DNA from: DATJFQ01 sp035495555
GTDB taxonomy: Bacteria > Acidobacteriota > Vicinamibacteria > Vicinamibacterales > 2-12-FULL-66-21
Reading direction: 5' to 3'
Length of the DNA stretch: 64,000 bases
Assembly (NCBI GenBank): GCA_035495555.1
Contig: DATJFQ010000055.1
Coordinates: forward strand, 1 to 64,000
In this document: piece by piece, positions 40,701 through 50,033 of the stretch
Numbering within the stretch: the stretch's first letter is position 1
Layout: the number at the start of each line of letters is the position of its first letter
Made by a program: the position numbers and the translations under genes
Notes under the pieces: model-generated
Database searches by the model: none
Told to the model about the DNA's origin: nothing
What the model saw: the letters and a program-made list of their open reading frames with translations, nothing else

Positions 40701-41750
40701 TTAGACGAGACTCCACCGCAGGAGCACGGAGCCTACCGTGAATCCCGCTCCGACGGACGCCAGCAGCACCAGGTCGCCCTGCTTCAATCGCCCCTGCTTG
40801 CGAGCGTCGGCGAGCGCCAGCGGGATCGTACCGGCCGTCGTGTTGCCGTACATCTCGAGGTTGATCATCACCTTCGACTCTTCGAATCCGAGGCGCTCGG
40901 CGGCCGCGGTGATGATCCGCCGGTTCGCCTGGTGGGACACGAAGAGATCGACCTCCGATGGATCGACGCCGCACTGATTCAGCACGCGACGCGCGATCTC
41001 CTCGGTCTTCCGGACCGCGAACTTGAAGACGGTCTGCCCATCCTGCTTGACGTAGTGCAGCCGGTTCTCGACGGTCTCGTGCGACGCCGGCATGCGGCTG
41101 CCGCCCGCGGGCATCATCAGCGCCGGGCCGCCGGAGCCGTCGATCTCGTGGGCAAATCCGAGGATGTGCGGTTCATTCTCCGCCGCCGGCGCGAGGACGA
41201 CGGCGCCTGCGCCATCGCCGAAGAGCACGCACGTGGCGCGGTCGGTGTAGTCGATGATGCTGGACATCACGTCGGCGCCGACCGCGAGCGCGTAATCGTG
41301 AGCGCCGGCCGCCACCATCTGCGCGGCCGTCGTCAGCGAAAACGTGAAGCCGGAGCACGCGGCGCCGAGGTCGAATCCCCACGCGTGATGCGCGCCGAGC
41401 TTGTTCTGCAGGTTGCACGCGGTGCTCGGAAAAATCGTATCGGGCGTCGTCGTTCCAACGACGATGAATCCGAGATCGTCCGCGCCGATCCCCGCTTCGC
41501 GCATGGCACCCTGCGAGGCCTCCTTCGCGAGGTCGGACGTCGCGACGCCGGGGTCGACGATATGGCGCTCGCGGATTCCGGTGCGCTGCAGAATCCATTC
41601 GTTCGAGGTCTCGACCATCTTCTCGAGGTCGGCGTTGGTCAGCACGCGCGGGGGAACGTACGTCGAGAGTCCCGCGATTTTCACGCGGCGCAGAGCGGCA
41701 GACCCGAAAGCCTGCGCAAGGGGGCGGGAGGGCTCCTGAGCGTCGTTCAC
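40701..41750 (-). CDS. fabH: 3-oxoacyl-ACP synthase III (FabH)
   Basis: 349 residues. It condenses acetyl-CoA with malonyl-ACP to start fatty acid synthesis. The catalytic triad is visible: Cys132 (GAACSGF), the histidine in VSHQANRRII, and the asparagine in MYGNTTAG. The substrate-binding helix SNEWILQRTGIRERH is present near residue 50. The first ~20 residues are an extension compared with E. coli FabH. The GTG start at 41750 overlaps the ruvB stop (GTGA), so translation is coupled to the ruv operon. The function as starter synthase is family-based; related ketoacyl synthases make other products. Confidence 0.93.
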   Translation of the reverse strand: MNDAQEPSRPLAQAFGSAALRRVKIAGLSTYVPPRVLTNADLEKMVETSNEWILQRTGIRERHIVDPGVATSDLAKEASQGAMREAGIGADDLGFIVVGTTTPDTIFPSTACNLQNKLGAHHAWGFDLGAACSGFTFSLTTAAQMVAAGAHDYALAVGADVMSSIIDYTDRATCVLFGDGAGAVVLAPAAENEPHILGFAHEIDGSGGPALMMPAGGSRMPASHETVENRLHYVKQDGQTVFKFAVRKTEEIARRVLNQCGVDPSEVDLFVSHQANRRIITAAAERLGFEESKVMINLEMYGNTTAGTIPLALADARKQGRLKQGDLVLLASVGAGFTVGSVLLRWSLV

Positions 41751-42763
41751 CAGAGTCTGTCCTTCTGAGGGGCCGTCAGGCCGAAGTAGTCGTACGCCTT
41801 CGCGGTGGCGACGCGGCCGCGCGGCGTGCGATCGAGAAAACCAATCTGGATGAGAAAGGGTTCGTAAATGTCTTCGAGCGCGTCGCGCTCCTCGCTCATG
41901 GCGGCCGCGATGCTGGCGACGCCGACGGGGCCGCCGCCGAACTTGTCGATAATGGTCCGCAGCAGGCGGCGATCCACTTCGTCGAAGCCGTACTCGTCCA
42001 CCTCGAGCAGCCTCAACGCGCGCGCGGCGACGTCGGACGTGATACGGCCGTCGGCCCGCACCTGCGCGTAGTCGCGCACGCGGCGCAACAGACGATTGGC
42101 CACACGCGGTGTTCCGCGCGACCGCTTCGCAATCTCCCGCGCAGCCTCAGGCGCGATCTCGACATCGAGAATGCGCGCCGAGCGGAGGACGATTTCCTCG
42201 ATGTCTTCGGCGGTGTAGAAATCCAGCCGGTGGACGATGCCGAATCGCGCGCGAAGCGGCGACGTCAGGAGCCCCGTCCTCGTCGTCGCACCGACCAGCG
42301 TGAACGGCTGGATCGGGATCTTGACCGATCGCGCGCTCGGCCCCTGGCCGATCATGATGTCCAGCTCGTAGTCCTCCATCGCGGGATACAGGATCTCTTC
42401 GATGGCCGGGCTCATGCGGTGAATTTCGTCGATGAAGAGCAGTTCGCGCGCCTGCAGGTTGCTCAGCATCGCGGCGAGATCGCCCGGCTTCTCGATGACG
42501 GGACCCGCGGTGGGGCGGATCGGCACGCCGAGTTCGTTCGCGATCACCGTCGCGAGCGTCGTCTTGCCCAGCCCGGGGGGGCCGTAGAGCAGGACGTGAT
42601 CGAGCGCCTCGCCACGGTGCTTTGCCGCCTCGATGGAGACGGCCAGGTTCTCGCGGACCCGGTCCTGGCCGATGTACTCGTTCATCGTCCGCGGCCGGAG
42701 GCCCGCTTCGTATTGGACGTCTTCCGGCTCGCGCGCGGCGTTGACCAGCCTGTCGTCGTTCAT
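41747..42763 (-). CDS. ruvB: Holliday junction helicase motor RuvB
   Basis: 338 residues. A AAA+ ATPase ring that, with RuvA, drives branch migration of Holliday junctions. Walker A GPPGLGKT lies at residues 61-68, Walker B in LLFIDEIHR, sensor 1/arginine finger in GATTRTGLL, and a winged-helix C-terminal domain with FLDRTPRGRVAT. The ATG at 42763 (MNDDRLVN) matches family N-termini; an in-frame start at 42805 would add 14 residues. Order on the minus strand is yebC, ruvC, ruvA, ruvB, fabH, and the fabH start overlaps its stop. Confidence 0.97.
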   Translation of the reverse strand: MNDDRLVNAAREPEDVQYEAGLRPRTMNEYIGQDRVRENLAVSIEAAKHRGEALDHVLLYGPPGLGKTTLATVIANELGVPIRPTAGPVIEKPGDLAAMLSNLQARELLFIDEIHRMSPAIEEILYPAMEDYELDIMIGQGPSARSVKIPIQPFTLVGATTRTGLLTSPLRARFGIVHRLDFYTAEDIEEIVLRSARILDVEIAPEAAREIAKRSRGTPRVANRLLRRVRDYAQVRADGRITSDVAARALRLLEVDEYGFDEVDRRLLRTIIDKFGGGPVGVASIAAAMSEERDALEDIYEPFLIQIGFLDRTPRGRVATAKAYDYFGLTAPQKDRLW

Positions 42764-42830
42764 CAATGCTCGTGCACCCCAGTTCGCTGACTGTGCGCGC
42801 ATCACGGTCGTGTCGCACCTGGCGATGCCG

Positions 42831-43424
42831 CTATCGCATCAACCGGCGCAGCGTGCCGCGCAGGACGTCCTGAAAGTCGGCATCAGCGGACTTCTCGATT
42901 TCCGCGTCGACCGCTTTCTCCGCGGCCGCGCGCTGATACCCGAGATTCACGAGCGCCGACATCACGTCATCCCGCAGGTCGCCGCCGGACGCGCCGCCCG
43001 CGGCAGCTTCGGACGAGGGCGTCGATGGCAGCTTGTCCTTCAGCTCCAGGCCGATCCGTTCGGCGGTCTTCTTCCCGACACCAGGAATGCGCGTGAGCCT
43101 CGCCACGTCCTGACCGCGCACGGCGCGCACGAGTTCGCCGGCCTCGATCCCCGACAGGACCGCGAGCGCGAGCTTCGGGCCGATGCCGCTGATAGCGATC
43201 AGCCGGTCGAACATGTCGAGCTCGAGGACGGTCAGGAAGCCGTACAGCGCGATCGCGTCCTCGCGCACGTGCGTGCGCACCCGCAGCGACACCTCACCGC
43301 CAGCGTCGCCGATGGCATAGAACGTCGAAAGCGGGACCTGCACATCGTATCCGACGCCGCCGACGTTCACGATGATGCGATTGGGATGTTTTTCGAGCAG
43401 CGTGCCCCGCAGCGCCGCGATCAT
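42831..43424 (-). CDS. ruvA: Holliday junction binding protein RuvA
   Basis: 197 residues. It binds the four-way junction and loads RuvB. The three-domain RuvA layout is visible: an N-terminal OB fold (MIAALRGTLLEKHPNRIIVNVGGVGYDV), two helix-hairpin-helix motifs (LIAISGIGPKLALAVLSG and LTRIPGVGKKTAERIGL), and after an Ala/Gly-rich linker a C-terminal RuvB-binding domain (DVMSALVNLGYQRAAAEKAVD). Its start overlaps the ruvC stop by 4 bp. Confidence 0.97.
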   Translation of the reverse strand: MIAALRGTLLEKHPNRIIVNVGGVGYDVQVPLSTFYAIGDAGGEVSLRVRTHVREDAIALYGFLTVLELDMFDRLIAISGIGPKLALAVLSGIEAGELVRAVRGQDVARLTRIPGVGKKTAERIGLELKDKLPSTPSSEAAAGGASGGDLRDDVMSALVNLGYQRAAAEKAVDAEIEKSADADFQDVLRGTLRRLMR

Positions 43425-44005
43425 GACACTGGACGCCGGACGCGGCGGCCGACGACCGGATCCGGCGGCTCATAGTGCCGCCAGCTGCGGAGCGCTGTGA
43501 ACGGCTTCTGGTGTCTCAGAACGTCAGCGACGGCACCGGTCGACGTGTGCATGTGACAGATGGCCACGGCGATCGCGTCCGCGACGTCGTGCGGCGATGG
43601 CACGTCGTCCAGGCCGAGCAGCAGCCGGACCATGCTGCCGACCTGCCGCTTCTCCGCGCGGCCGAATCCCACGACGGCCCGCTTGATCTCCGCAGGCGTG
43701 TACTCGGCGACGGGTACGCCGGCCTGAGACGCGGCTAGGAGCGCGACCCCGCGCGCGTGCCCCAGCTTCAACGCACTCCGCACGTTCTTCGCGTGAAAAA
43801 TATCTTCGATCGCTACACAGTCGGGACGATGCTCCGACAGCAGCGCCGCCAGGCGAGCATGGATGACCAGCAGACGGTCGGGAAACGCGGTGTGGGCGGG
43901 CGCGGCAACGGACCCGCAGACGACAAGCCGGTGACGGCCGCCGTCGGAGACGACGCAGCCATATCCCGTCCGCTCGGAGCCGGGATCGATCCCGAAAACC
44001 TTCAT
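43421..44005 (-). CDS. ruvC: Holliday junction resolvase RuvC
   Basis: 194 residues. It cuts Holliday junctions symmetrically. The RNase H-like acidic centre is complete: Asp7 (GIDPGSERTGYG), Glu67 (VAIEDIFHAKN), and Asp140/Asp143 in PHDVADAIAVA. The YTPAEIKRAVVGFGRAEK DNA-binding segment is present. It ends with a ~20-residue tail beyond E. coli RuvC. It overlaps ruvA and follows yebC by 57 bp. Confidence 0.97.
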   Translation of the reverse strand: MKVFGIDPGSERTGYGCVVSDGGRHRLVVCGSVAAPAHTAFPDRLLVIHARLAALLSEHRPDCVAIEDIFHAKNVRSALKLGHARGVALLAASQAGVPVAEYTPAEIKRAVVGFGRAEKRQVGSMVRLLLGLDDVPSPHDVADAIAVAICHMHTSTGAVADVLRHQKPFTALRSWRHYEPPDPVVGRRVRRPVS

Positions 44006-44062
44006 TGGAGTCCGGGGGCCGCTTGCCTCACGACGCTCGGGTGGCTCGCACGCTGACGCGTG

Positions 44063-44812
44063 CTACGCAAGCGACGCCTCGATCTCCTTCTCCTCGATGT
44101 CGGCGTTGGTCCAGACTTTCTTCGTGTCTTCGTGCTCTTCCAGCACGTCCATCAGCTTCACCATCTGCTGCGCGGACTTGCCTTCGAGCTTGATGTAGTT
44201 CTGCGGCAGCAGGGCGATCTCGGAGACGGCGGGTTCGATCCCGAGCGCCTTCACGGCCTCGAGCACCGCCTCGTAGGCGTCGGGCGGCGTCACCACCTCC
44301 CAGTTGTCTTCGTCGTCGCGCATGTCGTCCGCGCCCGCGTCGATCGCGGCGGCCATGAGCTTGTCCTCGTCCGCTTTGCTCTTCTCGACGACGATGTAGC
44401 CCTTCTTCTCGAACATCCAGGCAACCGAGTTCGCCTCGCCGAGGTTCCCGCCGTATTTCGACAACGCGTGACGCATCTCGCCGACGGTGCGGTTCCTGTT
44501 GTCGGTGAGCACTTCGATCATGATCGCGACGCCGGCGGGGCCGTAGGCCTCGTACGTGATTTCGTCGTACGACACGCCCGGGAGCTCGCCCGTGCCGCGC
44601 TGGACCGCGCGCTTGATGTTGTCCGCCGGCATGTTGACCGACTTGGCCTCGGCGATCACGGTTCGCAGGCGCGGGTTGCTGTTCGGGTCACCGCCGCCGT
44701 TTCTGGCGGCGACGGTCAACTCCTTGATGATGCGGGTAAAAACCTTGCCGCGCTTGGCGTCGGCCGCACCCTTCTTGTGCTTGATCGTGTGCCATTTCGA
44801 ATGGCCGGACAT
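44063..44812 (-). CDS. yebC: YebC/PmpR-family regulator or ribosome-associated factor
   Basis: 249 residues. It starts MSGHSKWHTIKHKKGAADAKRGKVF, the invariant family N-terminus. It continues with DNPRLRTVIAEAKSVNMPADNIKRAVQRG-type segments and YEAYGPAGVAIMIEVLTDNRNRT. The three-domain fold is expected at this length. Members were described as transcriptional regulators and, more recently, as factors that help ribosomes at proline stretches; the sequence does not decide. It leads the ruvCAB-fabH cluster, a widespread neighbour arrangement. A CTGGAG ribosome site precedes the ATG at 44812. Confidence 0.95.
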   Translation of the reverse strand: MSGHSKWHTIKHKKGAADAKRGKVFTRIIKELTVAARNGGGDPNSNPRLRTVIAEAKSVNMPADNIKRAVQRGTGELPGVSYDEITYEAYGPAGVAIMIEVLTDNRNRTVGEMRHALSKYGGNLGEANSVAWMFEKKGYIVVEKSKADEDKLMAAAIDAGADDMRDDEDNWEVVTPPDAYEAVLEAVKALGIEPAVSEIALLPQNYIKLEGKSAQQMVKLMDVLEEHEDTKKVWTNADIEEKEIEASLA

Positions 44813-44938
44813 GGCAGAAAACTCCAGGAAAACGGGTCAGAGCACCCGGATGAGGACAAAAAAGACGCGCAATTTTAGCACGTACGCTGCGCGCCCCCAT
44901 AAAGTGGGCCCTGCAAGTGCATTTCGCCTATGCCTCTC

Positions 44939-44974
44939 GAGCATCGACCATCGAGCATCGAACATCGACCATCG
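44939..44974. repeat. Short GCATCGACCATC word repeat
   Basis: GCATCGACCATCGA and its variants (GCATCGAACATC, GACCATCG) repeat about three times in the gap between the methyltransferase stop and yebC. Non-coding. Confidence 0.5.
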
Positions 44975-44976
44975 CC

Positions 44977-45762
44977 TCAGACGCGTGACGCGATGATGAC
45001 CCAGACATCCGCCCGCGGATCCCACGGCCCCCCGTCGTAATCCCCCAGCACAGCGTCGACGCGAAAACCCGCCCGCTCGAGCCGCCGCCGCATCTGGGGC
45101 ACCGAGACGGTGCGAAACGTGAGCGAAAAGCGATACGTCTCTGCCTTGCTGTCGCGGCGGACGACGAACTCCTGTTCGAAGCGGGTCAGGCCTTTCGTGC
45201 GGTCCTGCGACACGGACTCGATCAGCGTCACGTGGCTTCTCGTGCCGAACCTGCCCGACAGGCTCTTCCGGCGCGAGTACTCGGACCACTGCGGGAGATC
45301 CGGCACGAGGTCCATGACGAACCGGCCGCCGCGCGGAAGCACGCGGGAGACGGACTGCAGCGTGGCGCGCAGGTCCGCCTCGCGCGTCAGCGACTGCAGG
45401 ATCCCGTAGGGGGCGGCCACCAGCGCGAATTTTGCCGGCTTGAATGGCAGCGCGCGGATATCGCCGCGCACCAGTCGCGGGCGGTGCGGCGACCGCAAAC
45501 GACGCACCCGCTGAATCGCGCGGCGCAGCATGGGCACCGACAGATCGATGCCGGTGATGCGCGCGCCGACGCGCGCCAGCGGAACTGCAATCCGTCCCGT
45601 TCCCGTGCCGAGCTCGAGCACCTCGCCGTCCGCCGCCAGCGCGAGTGATTCCCAGAAGCGCACGTCCCGCCGCTGCACGGTCCGCGCATTTTCCCAGTCG
45701 TAGAAGCGGGCGTATTGATCCCAACCCTCCGCTCCCTGATTCGTCGCCTCTCTTCTCGTCAT
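44977..45762 (-). CDS. Class I SAM-dependent methyltransferase
   Basis: 261 residues, single Rossmann-fold methyltransferase. Motif I reads EVLELGTGTGRIAVPLA (about residues 50-66), followed by ITGIDLSVPMLRRA (motif post I). PYGILQSLT (motif II/III region) and RGGRFVMDLVPDLP (motif III) come after. The second half carries a small beta domain (FSLTFRTVSVPQMRRRLERAGF) as in small-molecule methyltransferases. The methyl acceptor is unknown. It stands alone between yebC and Fpg with short word repeats on both sides. Confidence 0.88.
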   Translation of the reverse strand: MTRREATNQGAEGWDQYARFYDWENARTVQRRDVRFWESLALAADGEVLELGTGTGRIAVPLARVGARITGIDLSVPMLRRAIQRVRRLRSPHRPRLVRGDIRALPFKPAKFALVAAPYGILQSLTREADLRATLQSVSRVLPRGGRFVMDLVPDLPQWSEYSRRKSLSGRFGTRSHVTLIESVSQDRTKGLTRFEQEFVVRRDSKAETYRFSLTFRTVSVPQMRRRLERAGFRVDAVLGDYDGGPWDPRADVWVIIASRV

Positions 45763-45785
45763 CGATCGCGCAGAAAAAGTCGCCC

Positions 45786-45872
45786 GTCGTCAGTTGCCAA
45801 TTCCCAGTGGCCAGTTCCCAGTTCGCCGGTTGAGTAGTTGTGAAATTGTGTAGTTGTGTAGTTGTGTAGTTA
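45786..45872. repeat. Short CCAGTTCCCAGT and GTTGTGTAGTT word repeats
   Basis: CCAATTCCCAGTGGCCAGTTCCCAGTTC is followed by four copies of GTAGTTGTG-like words up to 45872. It fills the gap between the methyltransferase and fpg genes. It belongs to the same family as the GTTGTG hairpins. Confidence 0.5.
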
Positions 45873-45889
45873 TGTCCCCGCTCCCCTTG

Positions 45890-46795
45890 TCATCGGCCTC
45901 GTGTCTTCGCGCGCTCGAGCGCTTCGAGGTTCGGCGGCCAGTCGGATTTGAGTAAACGAGACAGCGCGCGATCCGCAAGCAGCCGTCCGCCAGTCTGGCA
46001 GACCGGACAGTAATTGGCTTCGTTGTGGGCATAGACGATGCGCTGAATCGGCGAGCCGCAGCGTGGACACGGCTGTCCGAAACGCCCATGGGCGGCCATG
46101 CCTTCTCGGAACGCGGTCACCTTCTCGGGAAAGCCGCCTTCACTCTCTGCAATCAACCGCTGGGTCCAGCGGTCGAGCACGTCGACGGTCGCCTGCAGCA
46201 GAGTCGCGGCCTCCGCATCCGTCAGCGTGCTGGTCAGTTTCAACGGGGACAGCCGCGCCTCGTGCAGGATTTCGTCGGAGTAGGCATTGCCGATGCCGCT
46301 GAAGAGGTGCGGATCCGTCAAGGCGCGCTTCAGTGTGTGGTTCTCGCGACGGAGGATCTCGCGAAACGCGTCGCGCGACAACGCGTGCACATCGGCGCCG
46401 CCGGGATCGAATGCGGCAACGGCGTCGCGGCCCTCGACGAGGTGCAAGGACGCCTGTTTTTTCGACCCCGCCTCGGTCAGGAGCAGCGTGCCGGTGTCGA
46501 AGTCGAAGGCGAGGAGGCCGAGTTTCGCGGGGATTGCCGCTCCCCCCTCACGCCACCGGAAGCGGCCGGCGATCATGAGATGGAAGATGGCAAACAACTC
46601 CCCTTCGAAGCGCCAGACGATCCGTTTGCCGAGCCGTTCGAAGCCTTCGACCCGGCGGCCGTGCAAGGCCTGGAGCGGAGGTGTGACGGTGCGCACGAGA
46701 AACGGGCTCGCCAGCCGCGCGCGATTGAGCCGCTGCCCCTCGACGTGCGACCGGAGCGCCGTCAGATAGAGTTCGACGTCGGGAAGTTCCGGCAA
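45890..46795 (-). CDS. mutM: Formamidopyrimidine/oxidised-base DNA glycosylase (Fpg/MutM family)
   Basis: 301 residues. It removes oxidised bases such as 8-oxoguanine and nicks the abasic site. Catalysis needs proline as residue 2 after Met removal, and the frame reads TTG-CCG-GAA at 46795, so the start must be that TTG (Met-Pro-Glu-Leu-Pro-Asp-Val-Glu). A conserved beta-hairpin lysine lies in ERLGKRIVW. The C-terminal zinc finger has CPRCG and CPVC (about residues 244-270), and a ~25-residue tail follows. The start lies one base after the stop of the upstream E1 gene, so it probably relies on translational coupling. The Fpg versus endonuclease VIII branch is not fully decidable. Confidence 0.92.
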   Translation of the reverse strand: MPELPDVELYLTALRSHVEGQRLNRARLASPFLVRTVTPPLQALHGRRVEGFERLGKRIVWRFEGELFAIFHLMIAGRFRWREGGAAIPAKLGLLAFDFDTGTLLLTEAGSKKQASLHLVEGRDAVAAFDPGGADVHALSRDAFREILRRENHTLKRALTDPHLFSGIGNAYSDEILHEARLSPLKLTSTLTDAEAATLLQATVDVLDRWTQRLIAESEGGFPEKVTAFREGMAAHGRFGQPCPRCGSPIQRIVYAHNEANYCPVCQTGGRLLADRALSRLLKSDWPPNLEALERAKTRGR

Positions 46796-46796
46796 C

Positions 46797-49217
46797 TCAG
46801 TAGGCGGCGAGCAGCCGCGCCGCGCGTTCAATCTCCTGCTCGCCCGGCAGGAAGAACTCTTCGAGCGGAGGCGAATACGGAACCGGCGTGTCGAGCGCGC
46901 CGATGACGCGCACGGGCGCGTCGAGCCATTCGAACGCTTCCTCCTGGACGATCGCCGCGACGCTCTCGCCGATTCCGCCGGTGCGGGAGTCCTCGTGGAC
47001 GATCAGCACTTTGCTGCAGTGCCGCGCGACGCGCAGCACCGTCTCGCGGTCCAGCGGCGCGATCGTCCGCAGATCGAGCACCGACGCTTCAATGCCGTCC
47101 GCGGCGAGGCGGTCCGCAATCGACAACGCCGTGTGGACGTACGCGCCGTACGAGATGATCGCAAGATCATCGCCGGCCCGACGCAGCGCCGCGTGCCCAA
47201 TCGGCAGTGCCCCTGGGGCCGTGTCGCCGAGCGCCTGCTTGATCCGCGGATCACGATACAGCGCAATGTGCTCGTAGTACAGGACCGGATCCGGATCGGC
47301 CACCGCGGCAGCCATCAACGCGCGTGCGTCAGATGGCGTGGAGGGCGCGACAATCTTCAGCCCCGGCGTCCTGTAGAACCACGGCTCCGTGTTCTGGCTG
47401 TGATACGGCCCGGCATGACGCAGGCCGCCCCAGGGCATGCGCAAGACCATCGGCACCGACCCGCCCCAGCGGTAGCGGATTTTCGCCGCGTTGTTCACCA
47501 ACTGGTTGAAGCCGGTTGCGACGAAATCGTTGAACTGCATCTCGCCGATCGGCCGCTGCCCCGCAAGCGCGCTTCCCACACAGACGCCGATGACCGCGCC
47601 CTCGGCCAGCGGAGAATTGACGATGCGATCTCCGAAGTCCTTCAGCAGCGGACGCAACAGCAGAAACGCATTGCCGTACGCGCCGCCGACGTCCTCGCCG
47701 TACACGAACACCCGCGGATCCGCGCGCAGCGCATCGGCGATGCCCAGCATCACGGCTTCGAGGAATGTCGCCCCTTTTGGATCGTGCGGATGGTTCGCCT
47801 CGAGCGGCGGGAGCGTCGCGTCATCCCCCGCTCCTCTCCGCAGATGCGGGTCGAGGACCTCGACACGGATCCGCGGAGGCTCGTCGGCGAAAACCCCTCG
47901 TCCGGCGTCCTCGGGCTCCGGCCACGGCGCAGCGATCACGGCCTGCGCTTCCGCTTCGACGAGCGCTTCCGCTTCGCGCTTGAACCGATCGAAATCTCCG
48001 CCGGCGATCACGCCGTCGCGCTCGAGCGTCGCCGCATAGGCCTGCAGCGGATCCCGCGCTGACCAGTACGCATAAAGATCTCGATTCGCGTATCCCGCGT
48101 CGCTCACGCTCGGATAGGTCCACGACGGCTGCGGATCCTTTCCGAGATACAGCATGTCGTCATGGTGCGCGTGGCCGCACATGCGCATGGCGACGAGCTC
48201 GATGAGCGTCGGGCCCTGTCCGCCGCGCGCGCGTTCCGCCGCCCAGGTGAACGCGGCCGCAATCGCGTCCGGATCCGTCCCATCGATCGTGATGCCCGGA
48301 ATCCCGTAGCCTGCCGCCTTCTCGGCGAAGACGCGCACGGCTGACTGGTCCGACACGGGCGTCGAGAGCGCGGTCTGATTGTTCTGGAGGCAGAAGATCG
48401 CGGGGAGCCGCCGCGCCGCACAAAGATTGATCGCTTCGTGCCACTCGCCGAGCGAAGAACCTCCTTCGCCGATGAACGACACGGCGACGCGTCCGCTGCC
48501 CCGCTGCGCGAACGCCATCGCCATGCCCGCCATCGTCAGGTTCCCGCTCGCGAGCGGCGCGGCCGCAGGAAGGATGCCCCAGTCGAAGTCGCCGCAGTGC
48601 AGGTCCTTGCCGTTCATCGGCAAGCCCGCCTTCCCCATCTGCGCCGATAGCACCATGCGGATCGTCGCGGGGTCCTGGCGCATCGCGAGCGTTACGCCGA
48701 GATCGCGGATTACCGGGGCGATGACATCGCCCTGCCAGCCGTGCGCCGTACGGTAGGCGCCGCCGCGGCGCAGGCGAATCGCAGCGGCATAGATGGCCTC
48801 CTGGCCAAGCGAGCGAAACCCTTTGCCCTGGAACGCGCTGGCGCCATATCGCACTTCGCCGCCGGTGAAGAAGGCCTTGAGGCGATTGTCGGTCGCGCGC
48901 GTGAGGACCATTCCGCGGAGGATCTCGCGGCGCTCGTCCGGTGTGAGCGATGCCTCGATGTCGGCGCGCCGAAGCACCCCTTCGCACGCGCCGACCAGAT
49001 CATCGACTGCCTGCTGCCACCGGTGCGCTGCGGTGACGCCGGGTGTTGTCTCGGCCGTCTCCCGGAGTTCGCCGAGCCGCGATCGCAACAGTGCCGCGAA
49101 GCGGTCGCGTCCCGCGGCAAACGCATCCATCACGACCTCTGACGCGAAAGGATAGCGTTCGAGCGTGAACAGCCGCAGCCGCTCGGCGACGTCGGACCTT
49201 GTGTTCAGCTGTGTCAT
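46797..49217 (-). CDS. Fused alpha/beta E1 component of a 2-oxoacid dehydrogenase
   Basis: 806 residues. Thiamine-diphosphate-dependent decarboxylation of a branched-chain 2-oxoacid or related substrate, handing the acyl group to an E2 lipoyl domain. Residues ~90-440 are the alpha part. Its TPP motif opens GEGGSSLGEW (Gly250-Glu251-Gly252) and closes with QNN (Asn279-Asn280), so Glu replaces the usual Asp. Residues ~480-806 are the beta part: VYGEDVGGAYG, NSPLAEGAVIGVCVGSAL, MQFNDFV and LIVHEDSRTGGIGESVAA. No E2 or E3 gene is adjacent. fpg follows in the same direction, coupled by a 1-base gap. Substrate assignment is by family only. Confidence 0.9.
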   Translation of the reverse strand: MTQLNTRSDVAERLRLFTLERYPFASEVVMDAFAAGRDRFAALLRSRLGELRETAETTPGVTAAHRWQQAVDDLVGACEGVLRRADIEASLTPDERREILRGMVLTRATDNRLKAFFTGGEVRYGASAFQGKGFRSLGQEAIYAAAIRLRRGGAYRTAHGWQGDVIAPVIRDLGVTLAMRQDPATIRMVLSAQMGKAGLPMNGKDLHCGDFDWGILPAAAPLASGNLTMAGMAMAFAQRGSGRVAVSFIGEGGSSLGEWHEAINLCAARRLPAIFCLQNNQTALSTPVSDQSAVRVFAEKAAGYGIPGITIDGTDPDAIAAAFTWAAERARGGQGPTLIELVAMRMCGHAHHDDMLYLGKDPQPSWTYPSVSDAGYANRDLYAYWSARDPLQAYAATLERDGVIAGGDFDRFKREAEALVEAEAQAVIAAPWPEPEDAGRGVFADEPPRIRVEVLDPHLRRGAGDDATLPPLEANHPHDPKGATFLEAVMLGIADALRADPRVFVYGEDVGGAYGNAFLLLRPLLKDFGDRIVNSPLAEGAVIGVCVGSALAGQRPIGEMQFNDFVATGFNQLVNNAAKIRYRWGGSVPMVLRMPWGGLRHAGPYHSQNTEPWFYRTPGLKIVAPSTPSDARALMAAAVADPDPVLYYEHIALYRDPRIKQALGDTAPGALPIGHAALRRAGDDLAIISYGAYVHTALSIADRLAADGIEASVLDLRTIAPLDRETVLRVARHCSKVLIVHEDSRTGGIGESVAAIVQEEAFEWLDAPVRVIGALDTPVPYSPPLEEFFLPGEQEIERAARLLAAY

Positions 49218-49257
49218 GCGCGTTCCTGCGGCGGGTCGCTGGAGCGACGCGACGAAA

Positions 49258-50031
49258 TCAGTCTGAGACGGCCAGTTCGCCCGGCATGATTGGCCTCGTA
49301 CGCGGCAGCGCGCCGCGACGCGCGAGGTGGCCGACCCACGCCAGAATGGACAGAAAGACGACGAGCTTCAGCGTGTCCGCGGTGCGCGTCCGGGGCAGCA
49401 CCTTCCACAGCAGCCACAGGATCGGCTGCGCGATGCTGACCGCCCATACGGTCCCGTAGAAGTATCGCCGCTCGTGCCCTTCGCCCTGCGTCGAAGGCTT
49501 CACGCGAGGCAACAGTCCGATCGCGCCCAGCAGCCAGACGACGATCACGATTGGAAAGTAGGCCATCTCATACAACTGACGGAGACGCCAGACGCCTTTC
49601 GCAATGGCGAGAACGAGGCCGACGCTATTGAGGATCGCGAACGCGATGGCTTCACTCCACGCAAGCGTGTAGCAGATACGACGGTAGAGGGGGTTGGGCC
49701 GATCTTCGGTAAATCGCAGGATATAGGGCTGCGGCTCGACGCCCGGCAGCTTTCCAAACAGACCCGCGATTCCGGTACCGACGACGACCAGCGCGAACCA
49801 CGCCAGCATGCGCGGCGTAAAGCCGCGCTCGAACAGGGAGAACGTCATCGGTCCCGGCGCGATGAAAAACACGAAGATCCAGATGGGCCAGTGCGCCAGC
49901 CGATACGTCGCTTTGTTGCGCGCCCGGAACTGGCGGTCCGCGGCGAGTTCGATGCGGCGCGCGTGGCCGACCGTGCGTTCATAGGATGGAGGAATGAGGG
50001 ATGGGCGCACGATTCGAAGATTACCAGACAT
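49258..50031 (-). CDS. Multi-pass membrane protein of unknown function
   Basis: 257 residues. It has about six hydrophobic segments: near 50-68 (WIFVFFIAPGPMTFSLF), 77-97, 128-148, 160-178, 197-215 and 227-242. It also has an arginine-rich N-terminus and positively charged loops. I do not recognise a family. Codon use is normal for the window. It lies 40 bp upstream of the E1 gene on the same strand and could share its transcript. A short GC heptad run (50034-50065) sits just before its start. Confidence 0.7.
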   Translation of the reverse strand: MSGNLRIVRPSLIPPSYERTVGHARRIELAADRQFRARNKATYRLAHWPIWIFVFFIAPGPMTFSLFERGFTPRMLAWFALVVVGTGIAGLFGKLPGVEPQPYILRFTEDRPNPLYRRICYTLAWSEAIAFAILNSVGLVLAIAKGVWRLRQLYEMAYFPIVIVVWLLGAIGLLPRVKPSTQGEGHERRYFYGTVWAVSIAQPILWLLWKVLPRTRTADTLKLVVFLSILAWVGHLARRGALPRTRPIMPGELAVSD

Positions 50032-50033
50032 CG

